64,000 bases of DNA from Murdochiella massiliensis (GTDB taxonomy: Bacteria; Bacillota; Clostridia; Tissierellales; Peptoniphilaceae), in contig NZ_FIZW01000002.1 of NCBI RefSeq assembly GCF_900059565.1, positions 310,001 to 374,000 on the forward strand. The letters are read 5' to 3'. Positions 27,458 through 35,687 of this stretch are shown here, piece by piece. Made by a program: the position numbers and the translations under genes. Positions within the stretch are counted from its first letter, which is position 1; the number at the start of each line of letters is the position of its first letter. Under the pieces are notes generated by a model. That model did not search any database. It was given only the letters and a program-made list of their open reading frames with translations, and had not been told where the DNA came from.

Positions 27458-28999
27458 TTAACCGAGAAACAACGTATTCAGACAGCAGGCCCATGCGCTT
27501 GCAACAACTACCCCGATGAGCATGGCTAAAAAGCCGTAGCGCATCATCCGGCGCGCAGTGGTCCATCCGCTCGAACCCGCTATGGCAACGCACGGCATAG
27601 CCGGTGGAGTCGCAAAGGCGTAGGCGCTTAGCATGCCGATCATCGCGAGAAGAAGTTCGCCGGAAATGCCGGACAGTTTAGGCAACGCGCCGATCGCAGC
27701 CGCACTGACGACGGTTGCGGTGACCATATTGGAGGAAATATTGGTCTGTAAAGAGGCCCAGAGGGCAAAAAAGAAAAAGAGCAGTGCCGGGGAAAAGGAT
27801 GAAGCCAAAGGCGACAACTGTGCGGAAAGCCATTCGCTCCACCCGATGGATGGCTGTGTCAATGCCCAGCCCAGCGCGCCGGTTCCGGCACACATAAGAA
27901 TCGCCGGCCAGGCGATGCCTTCACGAAACGCTTTTTCCAGAGAAAGCAAGGGTTCGCCGTCGATGGAAAGCATGGCCAGCAACACGCAGCCGAGAAGCGG
28001 CGGAAATGCCGGACCGAGACGATGAAGAGCGGCAAAGAAGCGTTGTAAGCCTTCCATCGGCAAAACACGAACGAGAAGATCCGGAGCAATCCATAAAAAG
28101 AGCACAAAGAGAAAGATGCCGACGATCATGCGCGCACGACGCGTTTCGCCGGGGATTGACGCCGTGGACAAAGCACGTTCTCTCGATGCAGCCGTCACCG
28201 AAACATCCGCTGCGTTTTTTTCTGGGACAAGCTGTTCTTTTAAGTTTTTCGCACGGTCCGGATGAAAAGCATGCATGTCCGGGCGAAGAAGAAAACGAAA
28301 AACCAGAAGTATAGCAGCCGCCGTGACGAGACCGACGGGAATCGCAAGCAGAAGATAATGAACCACGTTCACCGGCACGCCGGCATATACTTCATAGGCA
28401 TTCATGGCAATGAGCGGGAATACATGGGCAATGGGCGTCATTCCGGAAGAGATGCCCGTCATGATCACGGTTCCCATCATGAGCATTGCTGCAGCGGAAT
28501 CGCCTTTCTTCCAGCCGAGTACCGCATAGATTTCTTCCAACATGGGCAGATACAAAAAGAAAAGCACCGTGGGCGAAATAAAACAACCGAGAAAGAGAAT
28601 GCCGGCAAAGTACAGTGTCACAAAATGCCATGGTCCTCGCCTTGCGGGTCGGCAAGTAATAAACGCGACGGCAATGCGACGAAGAATGCCGGTTTCCGCC
28701 AGCGCGTGCGTCAGAATAAAGGTAAAAAGCAAAAAGAGAACCGTCGGGCTACCGAAGGAGGCGGCAAAGACGTCCGCCGTCTTCCATTCCGGCACAGTCA
28801 TCAGGCCGGCAAGCAGAACCAGAGACGGCCAGTCAATGGCCACAAAAAGCCAGAGCAACAAGACACCGACAAATAGCCCCAATACCGTCATCGCACTTTC
28901 GGACATTCCCGGAAACGGGGGAAGAAAATGGAAAAAGAGCATAAGGAATAGGGACAAGCCGATCCATAGCTTTCGTCGTAATGAGGTATTTTTCATCAT
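27458..28999 (-). CDS. SLC13/DASS-type anion permease
   Basis: Integral membrane protein of 513 residues with about a dozen hydrophobic segments. It resembles the divalent anion/sodium symporter and ArsB/NhaD-type ion transporters: paired re-entrant regions (GTVIMTGISSGMTPIAHVFP in the first half, TNISSNMVTATVVSAAAIG in the second) separated by a hydrophilic loop rich in charged residues at about 240-280. Substrate could be a dicarboxylate, sulfate or another anion and cannot be assigned. The ATG at 28997-28999 follows AAAAAAGG. Single gene, divergent from the chorismate mutase gene. Confidence 0.75.
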   Translation of the reverse strand: MMKNTSLRRKLWIGLSLFLMLFFHFLPPFPGMSESAMTVLGLFVGVLLLWLFVAIDWPSLVLLAGLMTVPEWKTADVFAASFGSPTVLFLLFTFILTHALAETGILRRIAVAFITCRPARRGPWHFVTLYFAGILFLGCFISPTVLFFLYLPMLEEIYAVLGWKKGDSAAAMLMMGTVIMTGISSGMTPIAHVFPLIAMNAYEVYAGVPVNVVHYLLLAIPVGLVTAAAILLVFRFLLRPDMHAFHPDRAKNLKEQLVPEKNAADVSVTAASRERALSTASIPGETRRARMIVGIFLFVLFLWIAPDLLVRVLPMEGLQRFFAALHRLGPAFPPLLGCVLLAMLSIDGEPLLSLEKAFREGIAWPAILMCAGTGALGWALTQPSIGWSEWLSAQLSPLASSFSPALLFFFFALWASLQTNISSNMVTATVVSAAAIGALPKLSGISGELLLAMIGMLSAYAFATPPAMPCVAIAGSSGWTTARRMMRYGFLAMLIGVVVASAWACCLNTLFLG

Positions 29000-29055
29000 C
29001 CTTTTTTCCCTTCCCTCCTGTCGCGTTGTCGCGGTCTTCTCTATACCAACAATGC

Positions 29056-29061
29056 TATAAT
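29056..29061 (+). promoter_or_regulatory. -10 element before the chorismate mutase gene
   Basis: Perfect TATAAT at 29056-29061, 33 bp before the ATG. No good -35 is seen at 16-18 bp. Confidence 0.4.
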
Positions 29062-29094
29062 AAGCGAAAACCCATAAAGAAAAAAGGAGACGAC

Positions 29095-29466
29095 ATGGCG
29101 GAAAACACAGAGAACGCGAAGATGAACGAAAATAAAGCGGACACTATGGATTTGCCGTCTTCTCCCGAAACGCTGAATGCGATGCGTCGCCAAATCGATG
29201 CCATCGATCGGCAAATGGCACGTCTTTTTGAAGAACGTATGCAGATCTCACGAGCCATTGGCGAGTGGAAAAAGGCGACGGGCAAGCCCGTCCGCGATGA
29301 AAAACGGGAAGCGGAAATGTTGGACTCCCACAGTCAATGGTTGACGGATATCTCGTTAAGGGAAAGTTATCGTACGTTTTTACAGGGCATTCTGGAGCTG
29401 TCCCGTAACGTACAACACCATGATCTTGACGAAGCGCATCCGAACGACGAAGGAGAGTGCCCATGA
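29095..29466 (+). CDS. Chorismate mutase, AroQ class
   Basis: Rearranges chorismate to prephenate for phenylalanine and tyrosine. 123 residues, all-helical. The AroQ pattern is seen after a polar 25-residue N-terminal tail: RRQIDAIDRQMARLFEERM (active-site arginine and the helix 1 motif), IGEWKKATGKPVRDEKREAEML, and the C-terminal YRTFLQGILELSRNVQ. No prephenate dehydratase or dehydrogenase domain is fused and none is nearby. ATG 29095 follows AAAAGGAGACGAC. Its stop overlaps the start of the CstA gene (ATGA), an unexpected pairing. Confidence 0.85.
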   Translation: MAENTENAKMNENKADTMDLPSSPETLNAMRRQIDAIDRQMARLFEERMQISRAIGEWKKATGKPVRDEKREAEMLDSHSQWLTDISLRESYRTFLQGILELSRNVQHHDLDEAHPNDEGECP

Positions 29467-30950
29467 TCACCTTCCTTTGCGGCTTATTGATTCTTGTCCT
29501 CGGTGGTGCTGTGTATGCGCTTTTTATCGAACGTCTGTTTTCTCCGGATGATCGCCTCACGCCGGCGATTGCCCGTGCGGACGGCATTGATTTTACCGGT
29601 ATGCCGACGTGGAAAAATGCCCTCATCGAGCTGTTAAGCATCACCGGAACCGGGGTCATCCTCGGTTCCATTCAGGCCGTCCTGTTCGGCCCCATTGCCT
29701 TTTTGCTGATTCCTGTGGCCAATATCTTCGGCGGTGCCGTACACAATTATCTTAGCGGTATGATTGCTATGCGAAATCGTGGAATGCAAATGCCGCGCCT
29801 GATGGAGAAGTATCTTGGTCTGGGCATTGCACGCATCTTTCTCGTTTTGCTGATGGCTCTGCTGTTTTCGACCGGCGTGGTGCTGCTCTATACTACCGGC
29901 GATTACGTCGGCCAATCGTTTCCGGCTTCTCTGTCGCAAGGCGCCGGCATATATTTTCTGCTCTATGCAATGCTTCTGGTGTACTTCATCGTGACGACGC
30001 TATTCCCTATCGACCGCACTATCGGTCGCATTTATCCGCTCTTCAGCATCGTTTTCTTTGTGACCACTCTGGCGCTTTTTATCGGCATTTTACGGGATGG
30101 TCTCCGTACTCTTCCGGAAATCACCGAGAGGACGAATCTCGGTCTTCCTGAGCAGGGGCCCGTCCTTCCGATCCTTTTTATCACGCTTGCACACGCGATT
30201 CTTTCGGGTTTGCATGCGAGCCAAAGTACGCTGGTTGCCCGCACGGTTTGTAAGGAATCCGACGGCCGTGCCGTCTTTTTTTACACCATGTTGGCGGAAG
30301 GATTTCTATCCATGTGCTGGGCGGGCGGCGCGATGATTCTCTTCGTACGTCATCCGAACCTGGTAAACACGCTTGAGCCGGTAGCGCTCGTTCGTGCCGT
30401 TTCTCGTGAATTCTTGGGTGGATGGGGAAGTATTTTCGCCTTCCTCTGTCTTTTCATTTTGCCCATCACAACAGGCGACACCGTATTTCGTGCCATTCGT
30501 CTGATCCTTGGCGAAATTTTTCACGTGAATCAGCGGCGCCCGTGGAAGCGATTTGTGACGACTGTTTGCGTTTTTCTCCCCGCTCTTTTTCTTCTCGTTC
30601 TGGCCAAAACCAATGTCTACGGTTTTTCGCGGTTATGGCGCTATTACGGCTTTCTCAGTCAGGTGGTGGCGACGTTCGGTCTGGCCATGGCGAGTGTTTA
30701 CCTCCATGCACACTATAAAAACTATTGGGTGGCTTTTTTGCCCATGTTGGCAACCTGCTTTATCGCCACCTCCTATATTTTGCACGCGGAGGACGGACTG
30801 CAAATTGACGCATTGATCGGCAATCCGGAAAATTATCGCGCATCCTACGCGCTGGCTTTCCTCTTCACGCTCCTCATCGGCATACTGGTACGTCGGCATG
30901 CCGTGCAAAATGCTCATGCCATTCGCATACGCGAAGAGGAGCACGGATAA
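29463..30950 (+). CDS. cstA: CstA-family peptide/pyruvate transporter
   Basis: Integral membrane protein of 495 residues with over ten hydrophobic segments. The N-terminal DGIDFTGMPTWKNALIELL and FGPIAFLLIPVANIFGGAVHNYLSGM are hallmarks of the carbon-starvation CstA family, which imports peptides or pyruvate. It is shorter than E. coli CstA (about 700 residues), as in other clostridial short forms. ATG 29463 lies 6-8 bp after AAGGAG and overlaps the chorismate mutase stop by 4 bp, so it depends on that gene for translation. A GTG two codons earlier touches the ribosome binding site. Confidence 0.85.
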   Translation: MITFLCGLLILVLGGAVYALFIERLFSPDDRLTPAIARADGIDFTGMPTWKNALIELLSITGTGVILGSIQAVLFGPIAFLLIPVANIFGGAVHNYLSGMIAMRNRGMQMPRLMEKYLGLGIARIFLVLLMALLFSTGVVLLYTTGDYVGQSFPASLSQGAGIYFLLYAMLLVYFIVTTLFPIDRTIGRIYPLFSIVFFVTTLALFIGILRDGLRTLPEITERTNLGLPEQGPVLPILFITLAHAILSGLHASQSTLVARTVCKESDGRAVFFYTMLAEGFLSMCWAGGAMILFVRHPNLVNTLEPVALVRAVSREFLGGWGSIFAFLCLFILPITTGDTVFRAIRLILGEIFHVNQRRPWKRFVTTVCVFLPALFLLVLAKTNVYGFSRLWRYYGFLSQVVATFGLAMASVYLHAHYKNYWVAFLPMLATCFIATSYILHAEDGLQIDALIGNPENYRASYALAFLFTLLIGILVRRHAVQNAHAIRIREEEHG

Positions 30951-30994
30951 GCAATACAATGAACACAAAAAGAACACTACGCAAAGGAGAAACC

Positions 30995-31894
30995 ATGAAC
31001 ACAGAAAAGGAAACCATGATGAGTGAACAAAAAACATTGGACACGAAGCGCTATTTGGTCGAAGGAGACGCATTTTCCCTGGCCAAGCACGATCCCTGTG
31101 ATCGACAGGGATGGAAGAAAAAAGAAGGGCAAGCTGCATTGCATGCCAATCAGGAAGAAATGTTCATCTGGCAGCAAAAACTCTATGCTGAAAACAAGCA
31201 GGCGCTCATTCTGGTCTTTCAAGCCATGGATGCCGCCGGAAAAGACGGATGCATCAAACATGTCATGCGCGGGCTGAATCCTCAGGGTACGCATGTGGTG
31301 TCGTTTAAGCAGCCCTCCAGCGAAGAGTTGGATCGTGATTATCTTTGGCGTATCAACCGTGCTCTACCCCGCCGTGGCGAAATCGGCATATTCAACCGAT
31401 CACACTATGAAGAAGTGGTCGTAGCGCAGCTGCATAACCTGGTCGACAACCAGCAACTTCCCGACTTTGTATTGGAGAAGCCGATCTGGAAAGAACGCTA
31501 TCGGCAAATCGGCGATTGGGAACGCTATCTATACGAGCAGGGCTACCACATCGTAAAATTTTTCCTGCATATCTCCGAGGAAGAACAGCGTCAACGTCTT
31601 CTCGCACGCATTGAAGAAAAGGACAAAAACTGGAAGTTTTCTGCCGGCGATATTGCCGAACGGGAGCATTGGGACGAATATCAAAAGCTGTATGAGAGAG
31701 CACTGCTAAAAACATCCACCAAAACGTGTCCCTGGTATGTCATCCCTGCGGATCACAAGTGGTTCTCCCGTCTTCTCGTTTCACAAATCGTGCGGGAAAC
31801 CTTGGAGCAAATGAATCCGCAATATCCCCGCCTCTCTCCGGAAGAGGAAAGCCGACTTGGCGAGTGGCGCGAGATCTTGGAAGCGCAGGCGTAG
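30995..31894 (+). CDS. Polyphosphate kinase 2 family protein
   Basis: Cytosolic polyphosphate-dependent nucleotide phosphotransferase (PPK2), which uses polyphosphate to phosphorylate nucleotides. 299 residues. Walker A FQAMDAAGKDGCIKHVM near 82-98, Walker B/lid region GIFNRSHYEEVVVAQLH near 130-146, and the downstream KFFLHISEEEQRQRLLARIEE are typical of the AMP/ADP-phosphorylating PPK2 group. Substrate (AMP or ADP) is not resolved. ATG 30995 follows AAAGGAGAAACC; an earlier in-frame ATG at 30959 lacks a site. It follows cstA by 44 bp and converges on the pyridoxal kinase gene. Confidence 0.9.
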   Translation: MNTEKETMMSEQKTLDTKRYLVEGDAFSLAKHDPCDRQGWKKKEGQAALHANQEEMFIWQQKLYAENKQALILVFQAMDAAGKDGCIKHVMRGLNPQGTHVVSFKQPSSEELDRDYLWRINRALPRRGEIGIFNRSHYEEVVVAQLHNLVDNQQLPDFVLEKPIWKERYRQIGDWERYLYEQGYHIVKFFLHISEEEQRQRLLARIEEKDKNWKFSAGDIAEREHWDEYQKLYERALLKTSTKTCPWYVIPADHKWFSRLLVSQIVRETLEQMNPQYPRLSPEEESRLGEWREILEAQA

Positions 31895-31901
31895 TATTCG
31901 C

Positions 31902-32774
31902 CTACGATTCAAGCATCTGCACTAACCGCCCCAAAACGGGCTCAAAACGCGCACCGTACCAATGATCGGAATCCTCATGCGTTTCTTCCACGGCCAGAAG
32001 GGTAAAATCGGCAGCAATCTTTGCCGCTTCGCCGAGCGTTTTTCCGCGTAAAAATGCGCCGACGAATACCGAGGCAAAAATATCCCCTGTCCCGTGGGTT
32101 CCCGGTTCCAGATGGCGATGCGTATAGACCTCTTCTCCGGCTTCGCCCATGACCAGCACGCCGGTTTTTCCCGGTTCCGTGGTGACGCCGGTTAACACTA
32201 CATTTTTCGCACCCAAAGCAAGCAGCTTTTCAGCCAAGCTCTGCATCCATGCCGCATCCCCGTCTTCGCGATACGACGTATCGGTCAGTAAGCATGCTTC
32301 GGTGATATTGGGCAACAGCACGTCACTGACCGCAGGAAGAGTTTTCATAGCGTCCACGAAAGTCTGATCAAAGCCGACATACAGCTTTCCGTTATCGGCC
32401 ATAGCCGGATCAATGAACGTTTTTGCTCCTGCGTTAAGGACATTTTGTGCCAACGCCTTGACGAGCTCGATTTGCCGGATATTTCCGAGATAGCCCGTAT
32501 ACAGGGCATCGAAAAAAAGTCCCTGCTTTTGCCAATGCACCATCATGGACGGAATATCTTCCGTCAGATCGCGAAAGGTAAAATCGGGAAAGCCCGTGTG
32601 CGTGGAAAGAACTGCCGACGGCAACGGGCACGTTTCGATTCCACACACGGAAAGAATGGGCAAAGCCACGGTCAGGGAGCACTGCCCCACACTGGAAATA
32701 TCCTGCATAGTCAAAATACGCGGCGTGGGGCTGATCGTCCTTGTCGCCGTTTCTTTTATTGCATTTTCGTTCAT
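31902..32774 (-). CDS. Pyridoxal/pyridoxamine kinase
   Basis: Ribokinase-like kinase of 290 residues that phosphorylates pyridoxal, pyridoxine or pyridoxamine to build PLP. N-terminal ILTMQDISSVGQCSLTVALP contains the substrate-binding segment of PdxY/PdxK proteins; the anion-hole and catalytic aspartate lie in GTHGTGDIFASVFVGAF near residue 230. A 15-residue N-terminal tail precedes the domain. It may be co-transcribed with the uridine-kinase-like gene upstream; the 166 bp between them is filled with 16-bp tandem repeats. Confidence 0.88.
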   Translation of the reverse strand: MNENAIKETATRTISPTPRILTMQDISSVGQCSLTVALPILSVCGIETCPLPSAVLSTHTGFPDFTFRDLTEDIPSMMVHWQKQGLFFDALYTGYLGNIRQIELVKALAQNVLNAGAKTFIDPAMADNGKLYVGFDQTFVDAMKTLPAVSDVLLPNITEACLLTDTSYREDGDAAWMQSLAEKLLALGAKNVVLTGVTTEPGKTGVLVMGEAGEEVYTHRHLEPGTHGTGDIFASVFVGAFLRGKTLGEAAKIAADFTLLAVEETHEDSDHWYGARFEPVLGRLVQMLES

Positions 32775-32798
32775 GGTTTTCCTTTCTCAATTCCGACG

Positions 32799-32927
32799 GG
32801 CTCGTTTCTGGCGAGGCTCATCTTTGACGAGGCTCGTTTTTATTTTGTCTCGTTTCCGCCGGATCTCGTTTTTGACGAGGCTCGTTTCCATCGGTTCCCG
32901 TTTTTAACATGTCTTGTTTCCGCCGGA
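32799..32927. repeat. Degenerate 16-bp tandem repeats
   Basis: Eight head-to-tail units of 15-17 bp, e.g. GGCTCGTTTCTGGCGA, GGCTCATCTTTGACGA, TCTCGTTTCCGCCGGA. The shared core is CTCGTTT followed by a GACGA or GCCGGA tail. They fill the gap between the pyridoxal kinase and uridine-kinase-like genes. The unit is not a multiple of three, so they do not encode a repeat protein. Confidence 0.75.
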
Positions 32928-32940
32928 TAACAGAGCGTGA

Positions 32941-34614
32941 TTATACCAACTTGCTTCCTCCGATAAATTCGCGCAAGATCGACGTATTTACCACATCAGA
33001 AGTATCCGTTAACGGGAGAAAATACTGCAATAACGATAGAATACGCACGGCTTCAATGCGTTCAGGCTCCTCTTCGCCGATGCCCCGAAGATGTTGTTCC
33101 AAGATCGGCTTAAGTGCCGCAATTTCATAGACAAAGGAAGAGTTGAACATAACATCGGCCAACTCGGAATACGGAAAGATGTTGCGGTCCTCTCCGCGGC
33201 GCACATCCGGCCACGTGCGGATTGTTTCGCGCACGTCCCGCCCACGGAACTGCAAATCGCGCGCCATGCGCCGCATGAGACGCAGATCCGTCGTAGGAAT
33301 GCGATTGTGTGCGTCCAGATTGATCTGTGTAATGACGCTTAGCGCGATGCGGTATTTATATCGGTTGTCCACTTCCGCACTGAGCTTGGGGTTAAGCCCG
33401 TGGATGCCTTCCAGAAGAACCGGTTCATCCGCGCCGAGGCGAATCCGCTCATCGGTATGCACACGCTTGCCGGCCACAAAGTCAAAGCGGATGCGTTCAA
33501 TTTCCTCACCGGTGAGCAGAGCGCGCATATCCGCGTTAAAGGTTCGTAAGTCAATGGCTTCCAGCGCTTCAAAATCCGGCTCGCCATTTTCGTCCAAGGG
33601 CGTATTTTCCCGATCGACAAAATAGTCATCCAGCGAAATCGCCACCGGCCGTTTGCCCAACACGCGAAGCGATGTCATCAGCTTATAAGCGAAGCTGGTC
33701 TTCCCGGACGATGACGGTGCGGCAATGAGCACAATGCGTTTGTTTTTTAAGACAATGTCTTCCGCAATATGCATGATTTTATGATCCAGAAGGGCTTCAT
33801 TCATGCGACAGACGTCGCCGATGGTCCCGTTTTGGATGCTGCGATTGAGCTGTGCCACGGTATAGATGCCCTGCCGATCCGCCCAGTCTTCCGCTTCATT
33901 ATAGGTGTCGGAGAGCAAATAGGTCGGAATGAAATTGTTAACCCGTCCCTTATCGTGTCGATCCACGCCGAGAAGCACAAGGCCATGATCAAACAGTTCC
34001 AGGTCAAAGACGGAAACATATCCGCTGGAAGGTGCCATATAGCCGAAGAAGGAATCCACCGCATTACCCATGCGATACACCGCCACACGCTTGCCCTTCT
34101 GCTGTGCATAAAGGTCCACTTTATCCGCGCGTCCCAGTGTACGAAACAGCTGCTTTGCCTCTTCATAGGTCATGTTTTCGCGCACAATCGGGATGTCGGC
34201 CTCAATGATTTTGCGCATTTCCGCTTTCAGCTCGTCGCGCTGTCTCGTATCCATCATGAATACGTGTCCGTTGCGATGCAGCACGCAATACAGGCCGCCG
34301 GAAATGGAATGTTCAATCACTGTATGTGTATCCGGAAAAAGGCGATCAATGGCCTCCAAAAAAACGAAGGAAAGCGTGCGCATATACACCCGATAGCCGT
34401 CCGTATCCGTCGTATCCATCAACACGATCTCTTCCGCTTCCTCCGGAATCGGCTGCGTCAGCTCAAACAGATGATTTTCTACCCGCGCCAAAACAATGCG
34501 TCCAAGCGCTTTCTCTTCCATTTTTTCCGCGCACTGCGCAAAGGTCGTCTCTTTCGAAACCGCGACTTCTTTCCCCTCTTTCTCCGTATAGAGCCGCATC
34601 GTACACTTCCGCAC
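32941..34614 (-). CDS. Uridine-kinase-like nucleoside kinase with N-terminal TGS/ThrRS-like region
   Basis: Protein of 557 residues. The C-terminal half is a P-loop phosphoribulokinase/uridine kinase domain: Walker A IAAPSSSGKTSFA near residues 310-323, then ISLDDYFVDRENTP and LLEGIHGLNP. The N-terminal half (VENHLFELTQPIPEEAEEIVLMD, HSISGGLYC) resembles the TGS plus second additional domain of threonyl-tRNA synthetase, a known long family in clostridia and bacilli. The substrate is presumed to be a nucleoside. The start is GTG at 34612-34614, 5 bp after AAAGGAGG; the open frame beyond it has no such signal. Confidence 0.82.
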   Translation of the reverse strand: MRKCTMRLYTEKEGKEVAVSKETTFAQCAEKMEEKALGRIVLARVENHLFELTQPIPEEAEEIVLMDTTDTDGYRVYMRTLSFVFLEAIDRLFPDTHTVIEHSISGGLYCVLHRNGHVFMMDTRQRDELKAEMRKIIEADIPIVRENMTYEEAKQLFRTLGRADKVDLYAQQKGKRVAVYRMGNAVDSFFGYMAPSSGYVSVFDLELFDHGLVLLGVDRHDKGRVNNFIPTYLLSDTYNEAEDWADRQGIYTVAQLNRSIQNGTIGDVCRMNEALLDHKIMHIAEDIVLKNKRIVLIAAPSSSGKTSFAYKLMTSLRVLGKRPVAISLDDYFVDRENTPLDENGEPDFEALEAIDLRTFNADMRALLTGEEIERIRFDFVAGKRVHTDERIRLGADEPVLLEGIHGLNPKLSAEVDNRYKYRIALSVITQINLDAHNRIPTTDLRLMRRMARDLQFRGRDVRETIRTWPDVRRGEDRNIFPYSELADVMFNSSFVYEIAALKPILEQHLRGIGEEEPERIEAVRILSLLQYFLPLTDTSDVVNTSILREFIGGSKLV

Positions 34615-34839
34615 GGTGGCCTCCTTTCCTTTATACCGTATCTTGCTGTTCCCGTATCTTGCTGTTTTGTTTGTTGGTAAGCGATGGATGGCGTTTTGCC
34701 TGCCATCAGGTTCTTCGTCATCGGTTGTTGGTGTCATGGTTGGCTTTTGGTTGTTGGTTAGGAGCATGCTGTGACACCGTATGGCGTTATTTTAACATAG
34801 CCGGGCGATGGGTGGAGTTGGGGGTGTGGGCTACTGATG
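34615..34839. other. Non-coding upstream region of the uridine-kinase-like gene
   Basis: No gene is supported. The short sequence CGTATCTTGCTGTT occurs twice (about 34634-34665). The region should contain the minus-strand promoter of the kinase gene; none was identified with confidence. Beyond it come the repeat arrays. Confidence 0.4.
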
Positions 34840-34925
34840 GGCAGGGGTGGAGATGTTTGGCAGGGGTTGAAGATGTTGGGTAGAGGCCGAAGATGTTGGC
34901 GGGGGCTGAAGATGTTGGCAGGGAC
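34840..34925. repeat. G-rich tandem repeats, about 20 bp
   Basis: Four to five units of 19-20 bp on the pattern GGCAGGGGTTGAAGATGTTG, starting near 34840, 34859, 34879 and 34899, with differences between copies. They abut the 63-bp periodic array. All guanine-rich on the plus strand. Confidence 0.7.
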
Positions 34926-34932
34926 CGGGTTT

Positions 34933-35346
34933 TATGTCCCTTTTTTGCGATTTTGTATTTTCGGACACACCTCTGGCGGATGAATCCGGAAAAGTGTGTC
35001 CTTATTTTGGCTTTTCTTTATTTTCGGACACAGGAATACCGGTATTCGAGGCGATTTTGTGTCCTTTTTTCGAGAATTTGCATTTTTCGGACACGAAAAT
35101 GTCGGGCCAATGTCGGAAAAGTGTGTCCCTTTTTTGGCTTTTCTTTATTTTCGGACACAAAAACCGCCATTTCTCTGAATTATCTGTGTCCTTTTTTCTT
35201 CGTTTCCTCATTTTCGGATACAAATTACCATCCTACAATGCAAAATTGTAGCCTCTTTTTGTCGATTCCCGATTTTCGGACATAAAATTGTAATGATTTG
35301 ATACAAACCCGTGTTCCCTTTTTTGTGTTTTGTGAATTTAGGATAC
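34933..35346. repeat. Array of seven 36-bp elements at 63-bp period
   Basis: Seven degenerate 36-bp units, starting at 34933, 34996, 35059, 35123, 35186, 35248 and 35311; distances are 63, 63, 64, 63, 62, 63. Each opens with GTGTCC or a variant, continues with a T6 tract and a pyrimidine-rich middle, and ends TTTTCGGACAC, so the ends form a 6-bp inverted repeat. The 27-bp intervals differ from each other. The last two units are the most diverged. Open frames cross the array only because 63 is a multiple of three. It is unlike the I-E CRISPR repeat nearby and has no adjacent recombinase. Confidence 0.8.
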
Positions 35347-35600
35347 ATTCTCCTAAAAGTAATGTTTGTTCACTCTTGAGATATTTTTTCGATTCCTTTA
35401 GCCTGCAGTGATCCGGGATTTTCTTTTATTTCCTTTCAACCTCTCAAAATCCTTTCACCACGTCTCCGCTACTTCTCCAAGGTAAAAAGGACAAAAAGGA
35501 CTTTGTTTCGTTTTATCGTGTCCTAGTTAACGCAACAGAGATCCCTATTTTTTTACTTGCCATACTTCCTCCCCACTAAAAAAGCACCCTGTAATTGCAC
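35347..35600. other. AT-rich non-coding stretch
   Basis: No gene, RNA or clear repeat recognised. It lies between the periodic array and the palindrome. Confidence 0.4.
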
Positions 35601-35644
35601 TGACCCCCTAAAGTTGGACCAAAAAATCCAACTTTAGGGGGTCA
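35601..35644. repeat. Perfect palindrome (IS3-end-like), copy 2
   Basis: 18-bp arms TGACCCCCTAAAGTTGGA and TCCAACTTTAGGGGGTCA separated by CCAAAAAA. Arms match each other perfectly and start TG / end CA. They look like the terminal inverted repeats of IS3-family (IS150 group) elements brought face to face. Related to the palindrome at 8217-8265. No transposase is nearby. It could be a miniature element, an abutted-end remnant, or a terminator for the gene ending at 35688. Confidence 0.65.
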
Positions 35645-35687
35645 ATGCATAATCAGGACGCTTTCCGATCTCTTTTCTATTTACGTA

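Noticed and set aside
34893-35285. Plus-strand frames with repeated FRT/FSD motifs
   Set aside because: They are read-through of the 63-bp array, whose period is divisible by three; no start signals and all three frames show the same effect.
34933-35346. Second CRISPR array
   Set aside because: Units are too degenerate, the intervals are 27 bp and the repeat is unrelated to the I-E repeat; no second cas set. Kept as an unexplained repeat array.
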